Shown: piece by piece, positions 45,001 to 53,880 of the stretch
How the letters are laid out: each line of letters begins with the position of its first letter
Position numbering within the stretch: position 1 is the stretch's first letter
Assembly (NCBI GenBank): GCA_020284085.1
Contig: JACEVL010000083.1
Span: 1,300,501 to 1,364,500, forward strand
DNA: 64,000 nt
From: Aporrectodea caliginosa
Lineage: Eukaryota > Annelida > Clitellata > Crassiclitellata > Lumbricidae
Direction of reading: 5' to 3'
Notes under the pieces: model-generated
What the model was told of the DNA's origin: nothing
The model's database searches: none
Seen by the model: only the letters and a program-made list of their open reading frames with translations
Made by a program: the position numbers and the translations under genes

Positions 45001-47999
45001 AATCAAGCTAAAACGGTCAAAGTAAATTTCCCCAGCGTAATGCTCCAAATCCACAAATGATTCTACTTGAACTGGTTTTATAAATACAGGCAAATCTCAA
45101 TTTCTTGATTTTCTCTTAAATGCACAGACTCTGAGCCATGCGCCTGCGTGGTCGGTGGACGTGGCGAAGATGTTGAATCCGTCGGCAGATCACGACTGGC
45201 GTCTGTTGGCGAGTAGACTCGGATACTCGACTGACGACATTCGAAACTGGGCGACTCAACCGAATCCGTGTCTGAGTATGTTCGACGAATGGTTTGCAAC
45301 GCACAAAACCAGAGAGGCGACTTACGGAATCCTTAAGACTCTCGTCGAAATGGATCGCACGGACGCTTCCGTCATCGTCCACAAGGCACTCAAGTCAGTC
45401 GGTTAGTGACAACTTTTCATTGTAAAGATCAACCTAGGAGTACACAAAATATATATAGTTGATATATATTCCTTCGAGCAGCTCTTTTACGGTTTGCAAT
45501 GTGACCCATTTTAAGACGCAATATAGTTAATACTTAGCTCCTCTAGTAATAACTAATAAGCGCTAAGTATACTACTTTGTGACTGATTTTAGATGGAACA
45601 AAGTTATCGCACTGTCATTCACAAATTATAAAAAAAGTAGGCACTAGTTGTAACTAAATAGCTTTATTTTACAGCGATTTCCTACATCCTAGATTTTAAA
45701 TGCTTTAATTGAACACAGAGCACACCATAGAAGACGACGAGGAGGAACCAGCTCAACCTCCTCCCGTGTTCCTCAGTTACCAGTGGGCGCATCAACCGGA
45801 AGTGAAGCTGTTGAAGCGACATCTGGGGATTGCTGGCTATTCGTCTTGGATGGACATTGGTCAGATGGGAGGCGGAGACAAACTCTTTGCTAAGATTGAC
45901 AGCGGAATCCGCGCCGCTAAAGTGATCGTCTGCTGCGTCACTGAACGATACGCAGAGTCACCCAACTGTAACAGAGAGGTAAAAACGTAACAATCTAATC
46001 GATATAGAAGCCTTTACAATACCTTTTAGCACATTGAATTATTAGGTTTCTGAGGCTAAATATTGTTCGTTCTAATAAGGAAATTTTTATTTTTCAACTG
46101 CGTTCATGTTGATTGTTGAAACATTTTTCAACATTGAAGTTTGTGGAGTTTTTGTGTCTTCACCAGCATGAAATTCAGAATGCGAAAGAAATTTTATCGA
46201 TTGAAAACCGTAATCTATTGCCTAAAGCAGAAGTTGTGCAACTGAGTACACGTTTTTCTTTTAATACGGTGCTAGAATGGGCCTAATTTTAACGAACTGT
46301 CAACTTAAAAACATACTATCTTCACTACAGGTTAATCTGGCGGTGACACTGGGTAAACCGATAATTCCTCTGTTGATGGAAAAGATGTCTTGGCCTCCAC
46401 CTGGCTCCATGGGCCCCATCTTCGGAGAATACATATTCGTTCGATTCTTCCAAAGGCCAGAAGAGAAAAAGAGAGATGACCGTTACTGGGCGTCAGATAA
46501 ATTTACAGAACTACTAATGCAACTGAGATACAACATCGCTCCTGACAATACTCTAATAGTAAAAGGTAATTTCACTCTTGAATGAAATTTAATCTTAACA
46601 GGCTTACTCTGCTGTCTAAATATCTGGATCAGATTTCTATTTATTTGCTGTGGTAAATGCATTGATTTGTTTCAACGGCAGATTTTACGAGTCTTCACTT
46701 TTGACAGTAAAAGGTAATTTCACTCCTGAATATAAATGAAATTTAACATTCACTTCCTCCGCAGATTGTTTTAAATGCGCTGATTTGTATCAGCTGTAGA
46801 GTTTTACGACTTTGTTTGCTTTCCACAGATTCTCCATACAAAAACTGGTGGCAGCCGCCAGAAGAAGTGATTGTGATAAAGCCAAAACCCAAGAATCCAG
46901 CAGGTCTACCATCCGTTGAGAGACCCGCCGCTAAGGTCATCAATCGACTGGCATAGTATACAAGCTCATTTTTTCTGCAAGTTGTTAGCACATAAAATGT
47001 TCAGTATATTTTATGTCAAAAATATGCTAAGTTATATAAGAATGTGCTCTTTACTGACTTTCCTTTAATTTCAGTGATAACTTTTAATGTCCATGTTTAA
47101 ATGTTCAAGTGTCATTGATGTTACATGAAACGGTAATGCAGGGGAGTGTATTCAGTTTACATGCAGTGAAGTAATTGACATCAAATTGCGTAACTGTGGT
47201 CCTGCAGGACCCACGTTTCTATGGTGATGGACTGGCCACAATCTAAGAAACAGACCCTTCCAGAGACTTATGCAGTACGAACTATTATTCATTTGAATAG
47301 TCTGTGATCGGGCTTGAATTTCAAAATTAAGCCATTCTTTACATGTCTGAATTTCAAAATAAAATGTGTTATGTTAATGTTCTGATAGAGAATAATGACA
47401 TCGTCATCATATATTCGTTTATTGTGTTAACAACAGATATAACGCTGTAGGTATACATAGAAAATAATACATCTAGATATTTTAGTATGAAGTAATAGTA
47501 GCTTAGTAAGAAGACGTATTTGCCATTATTTGCCACCTCTCTTCATGAAGCATATAAGGTTTAAATGCCATGTAAAGCAAATTTATGATAGACACAAACA
47601 TTGATCTAAGTTTAAAATCGAAACTATATAAAACACAACGTTAACAGAGTAATATTATATTAAGACCAGGTGACGAGTTTACAAAGATTAGATTTGTAAG
47701 TCCCACATCTGTCGAATAAATGTCGCAGTTTTCTCTTGATTCTACAGGTTTGCAATCTTTGTGTTTTTGTAGGTATCTGCGTCCAGTCCTGATATCTTCA
47801 TATCATACCAGTGGGATAAACAACCGCAGATTAAGGCCCTCTACCGACGTCTTTCGCAACTCGGATACACCTGTTGGCTGGATATCATGCAGATGGGAGG
47901 AGGAGACTCACTCTATGACAAGATAGACAGAGGCATACGAGGATGTAAAGTCATCATTTCCTGCGTCACATCCAAATACGCGCTGTCTGCCAATTGCAG
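34801..47999 (+). CDS. Gene C: paralogue truncated within the second TIR domain
   Basis: Exons: 34801-34821, 35177-35298, 35819-35951, 37650-37786, 38725-38872, 40716-40908, 41176-41318, 41701-41913, 43879-44093, 44616-44847, 45128-45401, 45719-45978, 46331-46565, 46829-46935, 47773-47999. All are open and phase-compatible, giving 886 residues before the end of exon 17: a shorter N-terminus (no exon 2-3 unit), ARM-like solenoid, coiled coil, Death domain, complete TIR1 and half of TIR2. Exons 18-19 are not found anywhere downstream in the window; intron 17 runs into a gypsy element. Reading on into intron 17 would stop at 48,169-48,171 and give 943 residues. It may be a truncated but expressed paralogue, or a recent pseudogene. 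Confidence 0.78.
35177..38872 (+). CDS. Gene C exons 4-7 equivalents, ARM-like solenoid N-terminal part
   Basis: Exons 35177-35298, 35819-35951, 37650-37786 and 38725-38872. They read [20 protein letters not shown], then [20 protein letters not shown], then [19 protein letters not shown], then [18 protein letters not shown]. Exon 1 joins directly to 35177 in phase 0. The sequence differs considerably from gene A in this part. Confidence 0.72.
36596..36888 (+). mobile_element. tRNA-Asp-like SINE
   Basis: The head 36596-36668 looks like a tRNA: A-box TAGTGTAGTGG, anticodon-loop CTGTCAG (GTC, Asp-like), B-box AGTTCAAATCC, with partly paired arms (acceptor 5 of 7, anticodon stem 4 of 5). It is followed by an unrelated body and an (ATT)n tail at about 36,852-36,888. 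Mismatches and the tail argue for a SINE, not a working tRNA gene. It sits in intron 5 of gene C. Confidence 0.55.
36935..37295. repeat. Long polypyrimidine tract
   Basis: About 350 bases of almost pure C/T on the + strand (CCTCCC, CTTCC, TCCCC units). Simple-sequence frames on either strand are not genes. Such tracts can form triplex DNA; no function is shown here. Confidence 0.9.
37911..37965. repeat. TA microsatellite in gene C intron
   Basis: TATATA run ending in TATGTATGTATATATA. Confidence 0.9.
38993..39051. repeat. TA microsatellite in gene C intron
   Basis: Almost pure TA run. The same intron of gene A has only a short one near 11,870-11,900, followed by homologous sequence in both. 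Confidence 0.9.
39476..39845 (+). mobile_element. LINE 3'-end fragment
   Basis: Untranslated 3' end with AGCGGGATCTTGATCCCTTTT and a TTTGATTTGATT-type tail. No coding core. Confidence 0.45.
39889..40330 (+). mobile_element. LINE 3'-end fragment
   Basis: Starts with [19 protein letters not shown], the usual C-terminal motif of CR1-like reverse transcriptases, and ends AACAATAAATTGAATTAAAT after GACGGGACTCTGTCCCTTTT. It is a truncated insertion in gene C intron 7, which is about 1.8 kb. Confidence 0.6.
40716..40908 (+). CDS. Gene C exon 8, intact
   Basis: Acceptor TCTAG, phase 0. Reads [20 protein letters not shown], then [19 protein letters not shown], then [15 protein letters not shown], and ends phase 1 at GTATGT. 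It serves as reference for the broken exon 8 of gene A. The end of this exon together with the start of exon 9 carries the melted/VEPH1-like stretch. Confidence 0.78.
41176..44093 (+). CDS. Gene C exons 9-11, ARM-like solenoid
   Basis: Exons 41176-41318 ([20 protein letters not shown]), 41701-41913 ([32 protein letters not shown]) and 43879-44093 ([33 protein letters not shown]). Exon 9 ends at a GC donor, AGAG|GCAAGT, like gene A. Confidence 0.78.
41965..42270. repeat. TA and GAGA/GACA simple repeats
   Basis: A short TATATA/ACACAC run (41,965-42,005), then about 210 bases of GAGA/GACAGA purine-rich repeat (42,060-42,270) in gene C intron 10. The Ser/Leu frames on the opposite strand are low complexity. 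Confidence 0.9.
42714..43787. mobile_element. hAT-like non-autonomous element with internal minisatellite
   Basis: Begins CAGGACTGTCCAACGTACGA and ends GTTTGGGGACCTCTG, with the GCGGGCC and TTTGGGGACC motifs seen at hAT-type ends. It is flanked by CTTTAAAT and CTTTAACA (6 of 8 matching). The paralogous intron of gene A has the empty site near 14,922 (TATGCCTTTAAGATATACTG), which directly shows insertion. No transposase is seen. Confidence 0.65.
43225..43680. repeat. 33-36-base minisatellite
   Basis: About a dozen copies of a unit containing CAATTATTTTCATCAATCCA followed by GCTCCCATTGAAA, inside the hAT-like element. Frames across it give repeated peptides on both strands but no gene. Confidence 0.9.
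44616..44847 (+). CDS. Gene C exon 12, coiled-coil linker
   Basis: Same 232-nt exon as in [21 protein letters not shown], then [20 protein letters not shown]. Acceptor TTAAAG (A has TTGCAG), and the donor is AAG|GCGAGT, where A has AAG|GTGAGT. The GC donor is weaker than that of intron 9 and might lower splicing efficiency. Confidence 0.78.
45128..45401 (+). CDS. Gene C exon 13, Death domain
   Basis: Encodes the same Death domain as gene A with one amino-acid change near the end (VHKAL for VDKAL). Only three of 274 bases differ, whereas flanking introns diverge within about 12 bases on the 3' side and about 35 bases on the 5' side. Confidence 0.88.
45719..46935 (+). CDS. Gene C exons 14-16, first TIR domain and linker
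   Basis: Exons 45719-45978, 46331-46565 and 46829-46935. [49 protein letters not shown] and the [20 protein letters not shown] linker are all present and open. A tandem partial copy of the exon 15 donor region (AAAAGGTAATTTCACTC) recurs at 46,710. Confidence 0.88.
47773..47999 (+). CDS. Gene C exon 17, first half of TIR2
   Basis: Reads [38 protein letters not shown], with a normal donor (CAG|GTCTGC). The second half of the domain, including the putative catalytic Glu, would be on exon 18, which is missing downstream. Flanking introns are nearly identical to copy B. Confidence 0.8.
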
Positions 48000-48585
48000 G
48001 TCTGCACGGGTGCTAGTTATACCACGTCCTGACAAAATAGAAAGGGTTGCTAACAATATACATGTATATACATATACCGTATACAGAATCGTAATCATAA
48101 TCGTAATCGAGAATTTATATAGCGCCACTCTAATCAGAGGCGCTCCCGACCCAGGCCGGTGTCTTCACTGATAAAGAGAGAGACTTTCAGACGCTGACGG
48201 AATTGGTCAAAAGAAATAGAGAAAAGGACAGTCCTGAGGGACTGAGGTAACTGGTCCCAGCTATAGTATTGGGACCAACAATAGCGAAACTCCTAGATTG
48301 GGCATAGAAGTGCGCACCCGCGGGACAACCAAGTTACCACGGCCGAGGATCGAATGCAGGAACGTGTGATCTAAATATGAAAATTGAGTTGTTGAATATA
48401 AATATTACTTGCTTTAAAACTGTCGCAATTCCAGCACTGATGAAAGGACAACTTCTTTTGAGGAATGTGATCAGAGCTTGAATCGGTGTTGCCTAATTAT
48501 CGTTCAGTTGTTAGCGTATTTTTGTGACACTGGTTCCCAATGCAACCCATAATTGTCAATTAACTCACTTGGCATGCGCTAAATA

Positions 48586-51500
48586 TTACAGCGTAGACGC
48601 TAGTGCCATCTTATACACTGTTGTGTACGTTTCCGGTTTAAGTAATTCTGGGATTTTATAAGCACGCAGACGTTTGGGTCTGAAATCAGGTAGGAGCCGT
48701 ATCTCATGTTCAATGAGTGGACAGAAACCGGGGTTATCCGAAAATACCGTAGGGTACCTATCTAGCACAGCGAACAGCTGTTGCCTCTCCTCATCCGATA
48801 GATGCGCTACTTTGAGAGGGTCGACCCGTTCGCTAGGTGGCACCTCGGCTTCGATAGTCTTTTCGACTACCTCCACCGTCCCAAACTCTTCGTCTCTATC
48901 AAACACTACGGTGCAGTTGTTCACTATTGCCCGTTCGATTCGTTCGTTAAATTTCTTGATTTTGTTAGCATGTATGTGTCGTCTTTTCCCGTCTAATTCT
49001 ACAATGTAAGAGTATGGCGACTTGACCTCTGCTATTGTAGCAGGTCCTTGCCAACGACTGTACAACTTAGCCCCTCCCCAATCTGGAGCGAGCACGATTA
49101 CTTTATCTCCCAACTGATATTTTCTATCAGTGCTCCGGAGATTGTAGTGGGCCGCGTACCGCTTCTGTTCGATGTTGGCATAGTACTCTGCATACATCTT
49201 AGCAAATTCTAGGTTTTCCTTCAAAGTCTGTAGGTATTCTTCCGGCTTCTTGCCGATACTAAACGGTAGTTCACGCTCCCCCGCCCACGATTCCTTCAGT
49301 ATATTCAAAGGTCCCTTAGGTAGACTGCCATATACCAGAGTGAAGGGGCTGATGTGGGTGGTCGCGGATGGCTTCTCTCGTAAGCTCCAGAGAACAAAAG
49401 GTAATAAACGGTGCCATCCGCGTGGTTCTGATTGGGCTAATTTGTAAATCATCGCCTTCAGGCTCTGATTACAACGTTCTACAAGGCCGGCCGCCTCTGG
49501 GTGTCCTGGGGTGTTAAACCGAGGAGTACAGCCCAAGCGTTTGAGAAATTCCTTTGTCAGTTTGCTGGTGAAATTACTGCCACAGTCGGAGGTGATTACT
49601 TTCGGTACCGAAAAGGTCATAAAAGTCTGCAGTAGGGCGTCACAGATTCCCTTCGCGCTTAGCGATCGCAGGGGGTAAGCCATAGGCCACCGCGAGAATT
49701 TGTCCACCAGTACTAAGGCGTAATTATATTCCGGCTTTGGCACTAATGGGTCGTTAGGGGCGATAATCGGGCCAATACAATCCATGGAAAGATGGGTGAA
49801 GGCTAATTCGTCATCCCTCGGGATGGGAGTAATCGGCACCCTATGCGCCACCTTGACTGGTGCCCTAAGTTGGCAGATAGAGCATGAGGCACAATACGTA
49901 CGAATCCTGTCGTCCATTTTAGGAAACCAGAAACCAAGTTTAATGCGGCAACGAGTCGTCTTAAAAGCCATATGTCCCGCAAAAGGTGCATCATGTGCCA
50001 TTTCCAATACGATATTAATGCGTGGTTCGGGAAGACACAGCTGCTTTACCTTGTGGCCCATGATGGTGTCACGGTGATATAAAAGCTTGTTTTCTATGAA
50101 AAAGCTACCTTTGTCCTGATGGGCTAATCTCCAGAAGGGTGCGAGCGCGGGACAGTTATGCTGCTCCTTTTCTAGCGTGTCACGATCTGCGACCCGCTCG
50201 TTCTGTAACCCTTCCGGCTCTTCCGGATTTAAAAAACTAGGCGCGTCTGCATTTAAACTCTCCCCTCCTAAATCACGTACTTCATCATCTTCTTCGCCTA
50301 CTGGGGCTATTTCCTGAACCGGGTGATCGCCATTGGACTTATCGCTAATCCCGTCTATCGCGGCCACCTGATGAGTGTCCACATTGACCTCGGGTCGGTT
50401 TGACGTATCGGGTTCAACCTTTCCAACAGATAGCACGTTGTACTTGGAGACTTCACCCAACAGATTGATTACGGTAGGGGTTAGAATAACCGCCTCATTA
50501 AGGTCTGGCACTGCAGCACACCATACTCGCACTGCGGGGGCGATGTTCACAATCCCCTCATGGTCGTTGAACCCGGGTTTCATGTGAAGTCTTACAACGT
50601 CGACCAATTCGGTCTTACCTTGTATACCCGACAGTCTTAATTGCCTGTTGACGGGTAGATCCAAGTGTTGCACTAATGAGCTGTTAATACAACAAATCTC
50701 GGCCCCTCCATCAATTAACGCCTTTTGATCGGGCAGACCGTCGATCTTGACATCTACGTATGACCGCACGTGGAACTCGTCTGCGTCAATGAATGGACCG
50801 TTTGTCTGTTCATCGGTGTCAACTATCTCCCCTTCCATTATCTCTGAGTCGGAGTGAGGCTCCTCCCCTACCCGTTCCGTAGCGCTCTCTTCTTCCTCCC
50901 CTGTGTTCGGACTGGGTTGGGAAATGGCGTAATTAAGGGGGGTGTTAATTGCGTAGGCGCTGACACGCGTCTGCTTCTTATCGGCGCCCTGGGCCTTTGC
51001 GTTCTTGCAAAAACGGGCCGTGTGCCCTTGCCCGAAGCAGACGAAACAAAGACCCTTTTGTATCGCGTCTTCCTTTGAGGGTTGTCCCTCCGTTCTTCCC
51101 TCGTACCTCCCCTCGCTCTTGGCTGATTTTGTGTAGCTATTGGTGTTTGGCTGGCCCCCTGCCCGATAGTCATTATATGCCATTACATTACCAGCTCGCA
51201 GAGGCTCACCGTTATTATTGTGAGACGCCATATAAGTGTCTATCGAGTTAGCTAACTCGCTATGGCTGAGCCAACTGTCCTTTTCTTGCGCTAGAATGAA
51301 ATCTAGGCATCCCTTCGGGATCATTTCCTTGAGCCTGTCGGCGCACAGTAAGCTCACAAGCTTGTCAAAGTCTTTCTTAACTTGCCGGCTGCGTAGGTAA
51401 TAAGTCATTGTGTTATGCAATCTAGAGGCAAGGATTGTGTACGTCTCGTCTGTTAGTTTGCGCATCGTGTAAAACCTTTCCTTCAGCTGGATAGAACTTA

Positions 51501-52416
51501 TTTTGAATTCCCTGAGCAGAAATCCTTTTAGACCTTCATAGTTGTCCAACTGCTCGCGTGTTAGGCGAGTCGTGAGCTGTTTAGCTCTTTCATTGAGGTT
51601 TGCTAACAAGAGTTTTGCCTGAACGTCCTCGTCCACTGCGTACATCGCAAACAAATTTTCCACATGATCAAAATAACCCGGTATTTCAGAAGCATCGTTG
51701 GGGAATTTCCACATAACGCTGTTCATTACTTCCCCGAAGCGCTTTGTCCGGCTAGCCAGAGAATTCCTAAACCTTCGATCTTCTTCTCTCGCCGCCCTCT
51801 CCCTCTCTTCTCTCGTTTTCCGTTCTGCCTGTTCCGCTTCCCTTACTTGCACTTCCCTTTCTCTTATCTTCCTCTCTTCCTCTCTCGCTACTCTTTCTCT
51901 CTCTTCTCTCACTTCTCTCATCTTCCTCTCCTCCTCTCTCGCCACTCTTTCTCTCTCTTCTCTCACTTCTCTCATCTTCCTCTCTTCTTCTTTCGCCACT
52001 CTCTCTCTTTCTTCTCTCACTTCTCTCATCTTCCTCTCTTCTTCTTTCGCCACTCTCTCTCTTTCTTCTCTCCTTCTCCGTTCTGCCTGTTCCTCTTCGT
52101 ACTTTCTTAACTCGAATTCAAACCTCTGCTTTTGCAGATCGAATTCCGTCATCACCGTCGTGTATCTAGGCGGTGTAGTACGTGTCTCTTCCGGTTCGTT
52201 TTCCTGACCGAAAGCTACCATACGTGCATATTCTTCCAATAATTGGGGCCGATCCATAGCTAATACACGCTCCTCCTCTACCCCTGCCTTATGCAAATGC
52301 ATTCTCAGGCGTTCTGTCGACATCTTTTTTATATCGGCCTGCTTCTCCAGCGTTAACTCGTCCATGGTGCAAGGAGAGAGATGGGGACTCGACAAAAAAA
52401 TGGGTGAAGTGGTCAT
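48586..52416 (-). CDS. gag-pro-integrase polyprotein of the gypsy element (1,276 residues)
   Basis: Residues 1-100 lead, then a Glu/Arg-rich coiled coil with four near-identical repeats (ERERVAKEEERKMREVR type, about 110-205), then the capsid-like region (KFPNDASEIPGYFDHVENLF at about 250). A CCHC zinc knuckle is at about 455 (CFVCFGQGHTARFC), a protease with ALIDGGAEI at about 567, and integrase with a zinc-binding H/H/C/C region at about 800. Its DDE residues are in MDCIGP (about 880), TSDCGSN (944) and LVERCNQ (979). A chromodomain is not evident. Residues about 1,220-1,262 (LSDEERQQLFAVLDRYPTVF) are the beginning of RT. The last 15 or so residues are translated host intron. The start ATG at 52,414 follows the leader. 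Confidence 0.85.
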   Translation of the reverse strand: MTTSPIFLSSPHLSPCTMDELTLEKQADIKKMSTERLRMHLHKAGVEEERVLAMDRPQLLEEYARMVAFGQENEPEETRTTPPRYTTVMTEFDLQKQRFEFELRKYEEEQAERRRREERERVAKEEERKMREVREERERVAKEEERKMREVREERERVAREEERKMREVREERERVAREEERKIREREVQVREAEQAERKTREERERAAREEDRRFRNSLASRTKRFGEVMNSVMWKFPNDASEIPGYFDHVENLFAMYAVDEDVQAKLLLANLNERAKQLTTRLTREQLDNYEGLKGFLLREFKISSIQLKERFYTMRKLTDETYTILASRLHNTMTYYLRSRQVKKDFDKLVSLLCADRLKEMIPKGCLDFILAQEKDSWLSHSELANSIDTYMASHNNNGEPLRAGNVMAYNDYRAGGQPNTNSYTKSAKSEGRYEGRTEGQPSKEDAIQKGLCFVCFGQGHTARFCKNAKAQGADKKQTRVSAYAINTPLNYAISQPSPNTGEEEESATERVGEEPHSDSEIMEGEIVDTDEQTNGPFIDADEFHVRSYVDVKIDGLPDQKALIDGGAEICCINSSLVQHLDLPVNRQLRLSGIQGKTELVDVVRLHMKPGFNDHEGIVNIAPAVRVWCAAVPDLNEAVILTPTVINLLGEVSKYNVLSVGKVEPDTSNRPEVNVDTHQVAAIDGISDKSNGDHPVQEIAPVGEEDDEVRDLGGESLNADAPSFLNPEEPEGLQNERVADRDTLEKEQHNCPALAPFWRLAHQDKGSFFIENKLLYHRDTIMGHKVKQLCLPEPRINIVLEMAHDAPFAGHMAFKTTRCRIKLGFWFPKMDDRIRTYCASCSICQLRAPVKVAHRVPITPIPRDDELAFTHLSMDCIGPIIAPNDPLVPKPEYNYALVLVDKFSRWPMAYPLRSLSAKGICDALLQTFMTFSVPKVITSDCGSNFTSKLTKEFLKRLGCTPRFNTPGHPEAAGLVERCNQSLKAMIYKLAQSEPRGWHRLLPFVLWSLREKPSATTHISPFTLVYGSLPKGPLNILKESWAGERELPFSIGKKPEEYLQTLKENLEFAKMYAEYYANIEQKRYAAHYNLRSTDRKYQLGDKVIVLAPDWGGAKLYSRWQGPATIAEVKSPYSYIVELDGKRRHIHANKIKKFNERIERAIVNNCTVVFDRDEEFGTVEVVEKTIEAEVPPSERVDPLKVAHLSDEERQQLFAVLDRYPTVFSDNPGFCPLIEHEIRLLPDFRPKRLRAYKIPELLKPETYTTVYKMALASTL

Positions 52417-52454
52417 CGACCCAGATAGTTATTAAGAAAATACACAGTCAAAAA

Positions 52455-52725
52455 GGTTTCACTCAAAATCAATCTCCTTGGTGTCCAACTCAGACAGATA
52501 TTTAGAATACAAAGTCAAAAGTTCAGTTAGAGTCAACAGAAAGAATCTCAAACAACCAAAGACAGTTATAAAAAACACAATCAAAAGTTTTCAATCAAAA
52601 TCAATCTCCTTGGTGTCCAACTGAGGCAGTTATTTAGAGTACAAAGTCAAAGGTTCAGTTAGAGTCAACAGAAAGAATCTCAAACAACCCAAGACAGTTA
52701 TTCAAAAATACAAAGCTCGTGTTAA
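52455..52725 (-). repeat. Two tandem repeats in the gypsy leader
   Basis: The block with AATCTCCTTGGTGTCCAACT occurs twice about 132 bases apart (52,471 and 52,603), each followed by AGTTAGAGTCAACAGAAAGA. It lies in the untranslated leader between primer-binding site and gag. Confidence 0.8.
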
Positions 52726-53155
52726 ATCGGAGACACACAGAATCAATCTCCCCCGCAGCCTATCCTGTCCCGTGATTGGCACCCCTGACCAGTCAATTGA
52801 ACCCGTCAACGAACGAAGGGTCTTACCTGTCCCTGCTTCGCTGCTGGTTCCTCGGTTCTCTGCTGCGCTGGTTCCGGTTGATCGGTTGCCTCCGTCTGTT
52901 TCTTCCGAATGATCGGCTGATCCGTCCGTCGTGGAACTCTTGTCCTCGGCTGGCGTGCTGATCCCCGCGTCGTTCGGTCTCCTTCAGATGATCGGTTGAT
53001 CGATCTGTCGTGGCTCTCTCGTCTTTTTCGTCCTGCTTGCTGGTCGGTCTCGTCTTCCGGTTCGTCTGGAGTGAGGCTGGTTGCTCCTAGACGGCGTCGG
53101 CCTCGCTCAAATCTGCAAAGAACTGGAGACGTAGCGTCTCAGGTTCCGATCACAA

Positions 53156-53173
53156 TCCCGTTTTCTGACACCA
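53156..53173 (-). other. Primer-binding site of the gypsy element
   Basis: On the minus strand TGGTGTCAGAAAACGGGA begins three bases inside the LTR edge. TGG complements a tRNA 3' CCA end, as expected for reverse-transcription priming. The tRNA species is not assigned. Confidence 0.65.
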
Positions 53174-53176
53174 GAA

Positions 53177-53789
53177 TGTCACGGCCTATCTTCTCTCACG
53201 TGGCAGGATAGCACCGTGAGCTTCAAACTACGAACCACGGAAGAGTATTTCTAGGTTTTATTTCTACAGCTAAGCGACGTTAAGAGACTAAGTTTAATAC
53301 AGTCTAACTTCGGTAGTATATAAGAGAAAAGAATAATGTTTCTGCAGCGTCTTCAGCTCAGAGTCTCTATCGGCAATCGGCCAGGTGATATTAGCCCGAC
53401 CCCGTCGTAACAAGATGTTCTGTAGAGAGAGCCCCATACCCTCCCGATCCAGCGTTTAAATACCGTTCATCGTCCCTTTGGGCCGGGCGTGACGAATTCG
53501 CGTTGGCGTCCCTTCAAAGGCTTATCGCTCCTTTGAAGGTGGTGGCGAAAGTGATTCCCTGTGGCGGCGATGGTCGTCAGTCCGTCGACATGTGTCCGCC
53601 AGATGGCGCCTGCCTCGTTAGCGGAGGTCGGCGGTCGCCCCTTAATCAGGGCGAAGGGGTGCACGACGAATTGGCCTCTTTCATCCGTACAGAGGTCGCT
53701 GCGTCGTTATCCCGAGCTTGACCGTTAGTTCGGGTCACAGAGTGCACTCGTTGAAGGTTTCGCGTAGGTTGATGGAGCTGACCGCGACA
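53177..53789 (-). repeat. 5' LTR of the gypsy element
   Basis: Bounded by TGTCACGGCC (low-coordinate end) and CCGCGACA (high-coordinate end), giving the usual TG...CA with an imperfect TGTCRCGGYC inverted end. It is 613 bases. Only one LTR is found in the window. Confidence 0.75.
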
Positions 53790-53804
53790 CCTTAACTGCA
53801 GCGC

Positions 53805-53880
53805 TCGTGAATAAGCTGCTTTTGGCTTTCGAGTGGCGCTTTAGAAGTTTGGAGTTTACGATTACGACTACAATTAGGCC
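53805..53880 (+). repeat. LINE/SINE 3' tail with TTACGA repeats
   Basis: GTGAATAAGCTGCTTTTGGC, then GAGTGGCGCTTTAGAAGTTT and GTTTACGATTACGACTACAA. It abuts the gypsy LTR. From 53,880 to 55,195 no gene is supported; a reverse-oriented copy of the family lies at 54,925-54,985. Confidence 0.6.

Larger units (their letters stand above)
48632..53789 (-). mobile_element. Gmr1-like Ty3/gypsy LTR retrotransposon, 3'-truncated
   Basis: Minus-strand element with a 5' LTR, primer-binding site, leader and one long gag-pol frame. Order is gag, protease, integrase, then the start of reverse transcriptase. The rest of RT, RNase H and the 3' LTR are missing. Integrase before RT is the copia-like order known in the Gmr1 group of gypsy elements. 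The truncated end joins intron 17 of gene C at about 48,632; copy B continues with intron sequence at the equivalent point (27,370). Confidence 0.8.

Noticed and set aside
45078..45382. Minus-strand frames opposite the Death-domain exon, and the similar frame at 16,361-16,549
   Set aside because: Antisense shadows of a strongly conserved coding exon; no independent support.
51664..52207. Plus-strand Ser/Phe/Leu-rich frames of 148 and 169 residues
   Set aside because: Antisense of the Glu/Arg coiled-coil repeats in the gypsy Gag.
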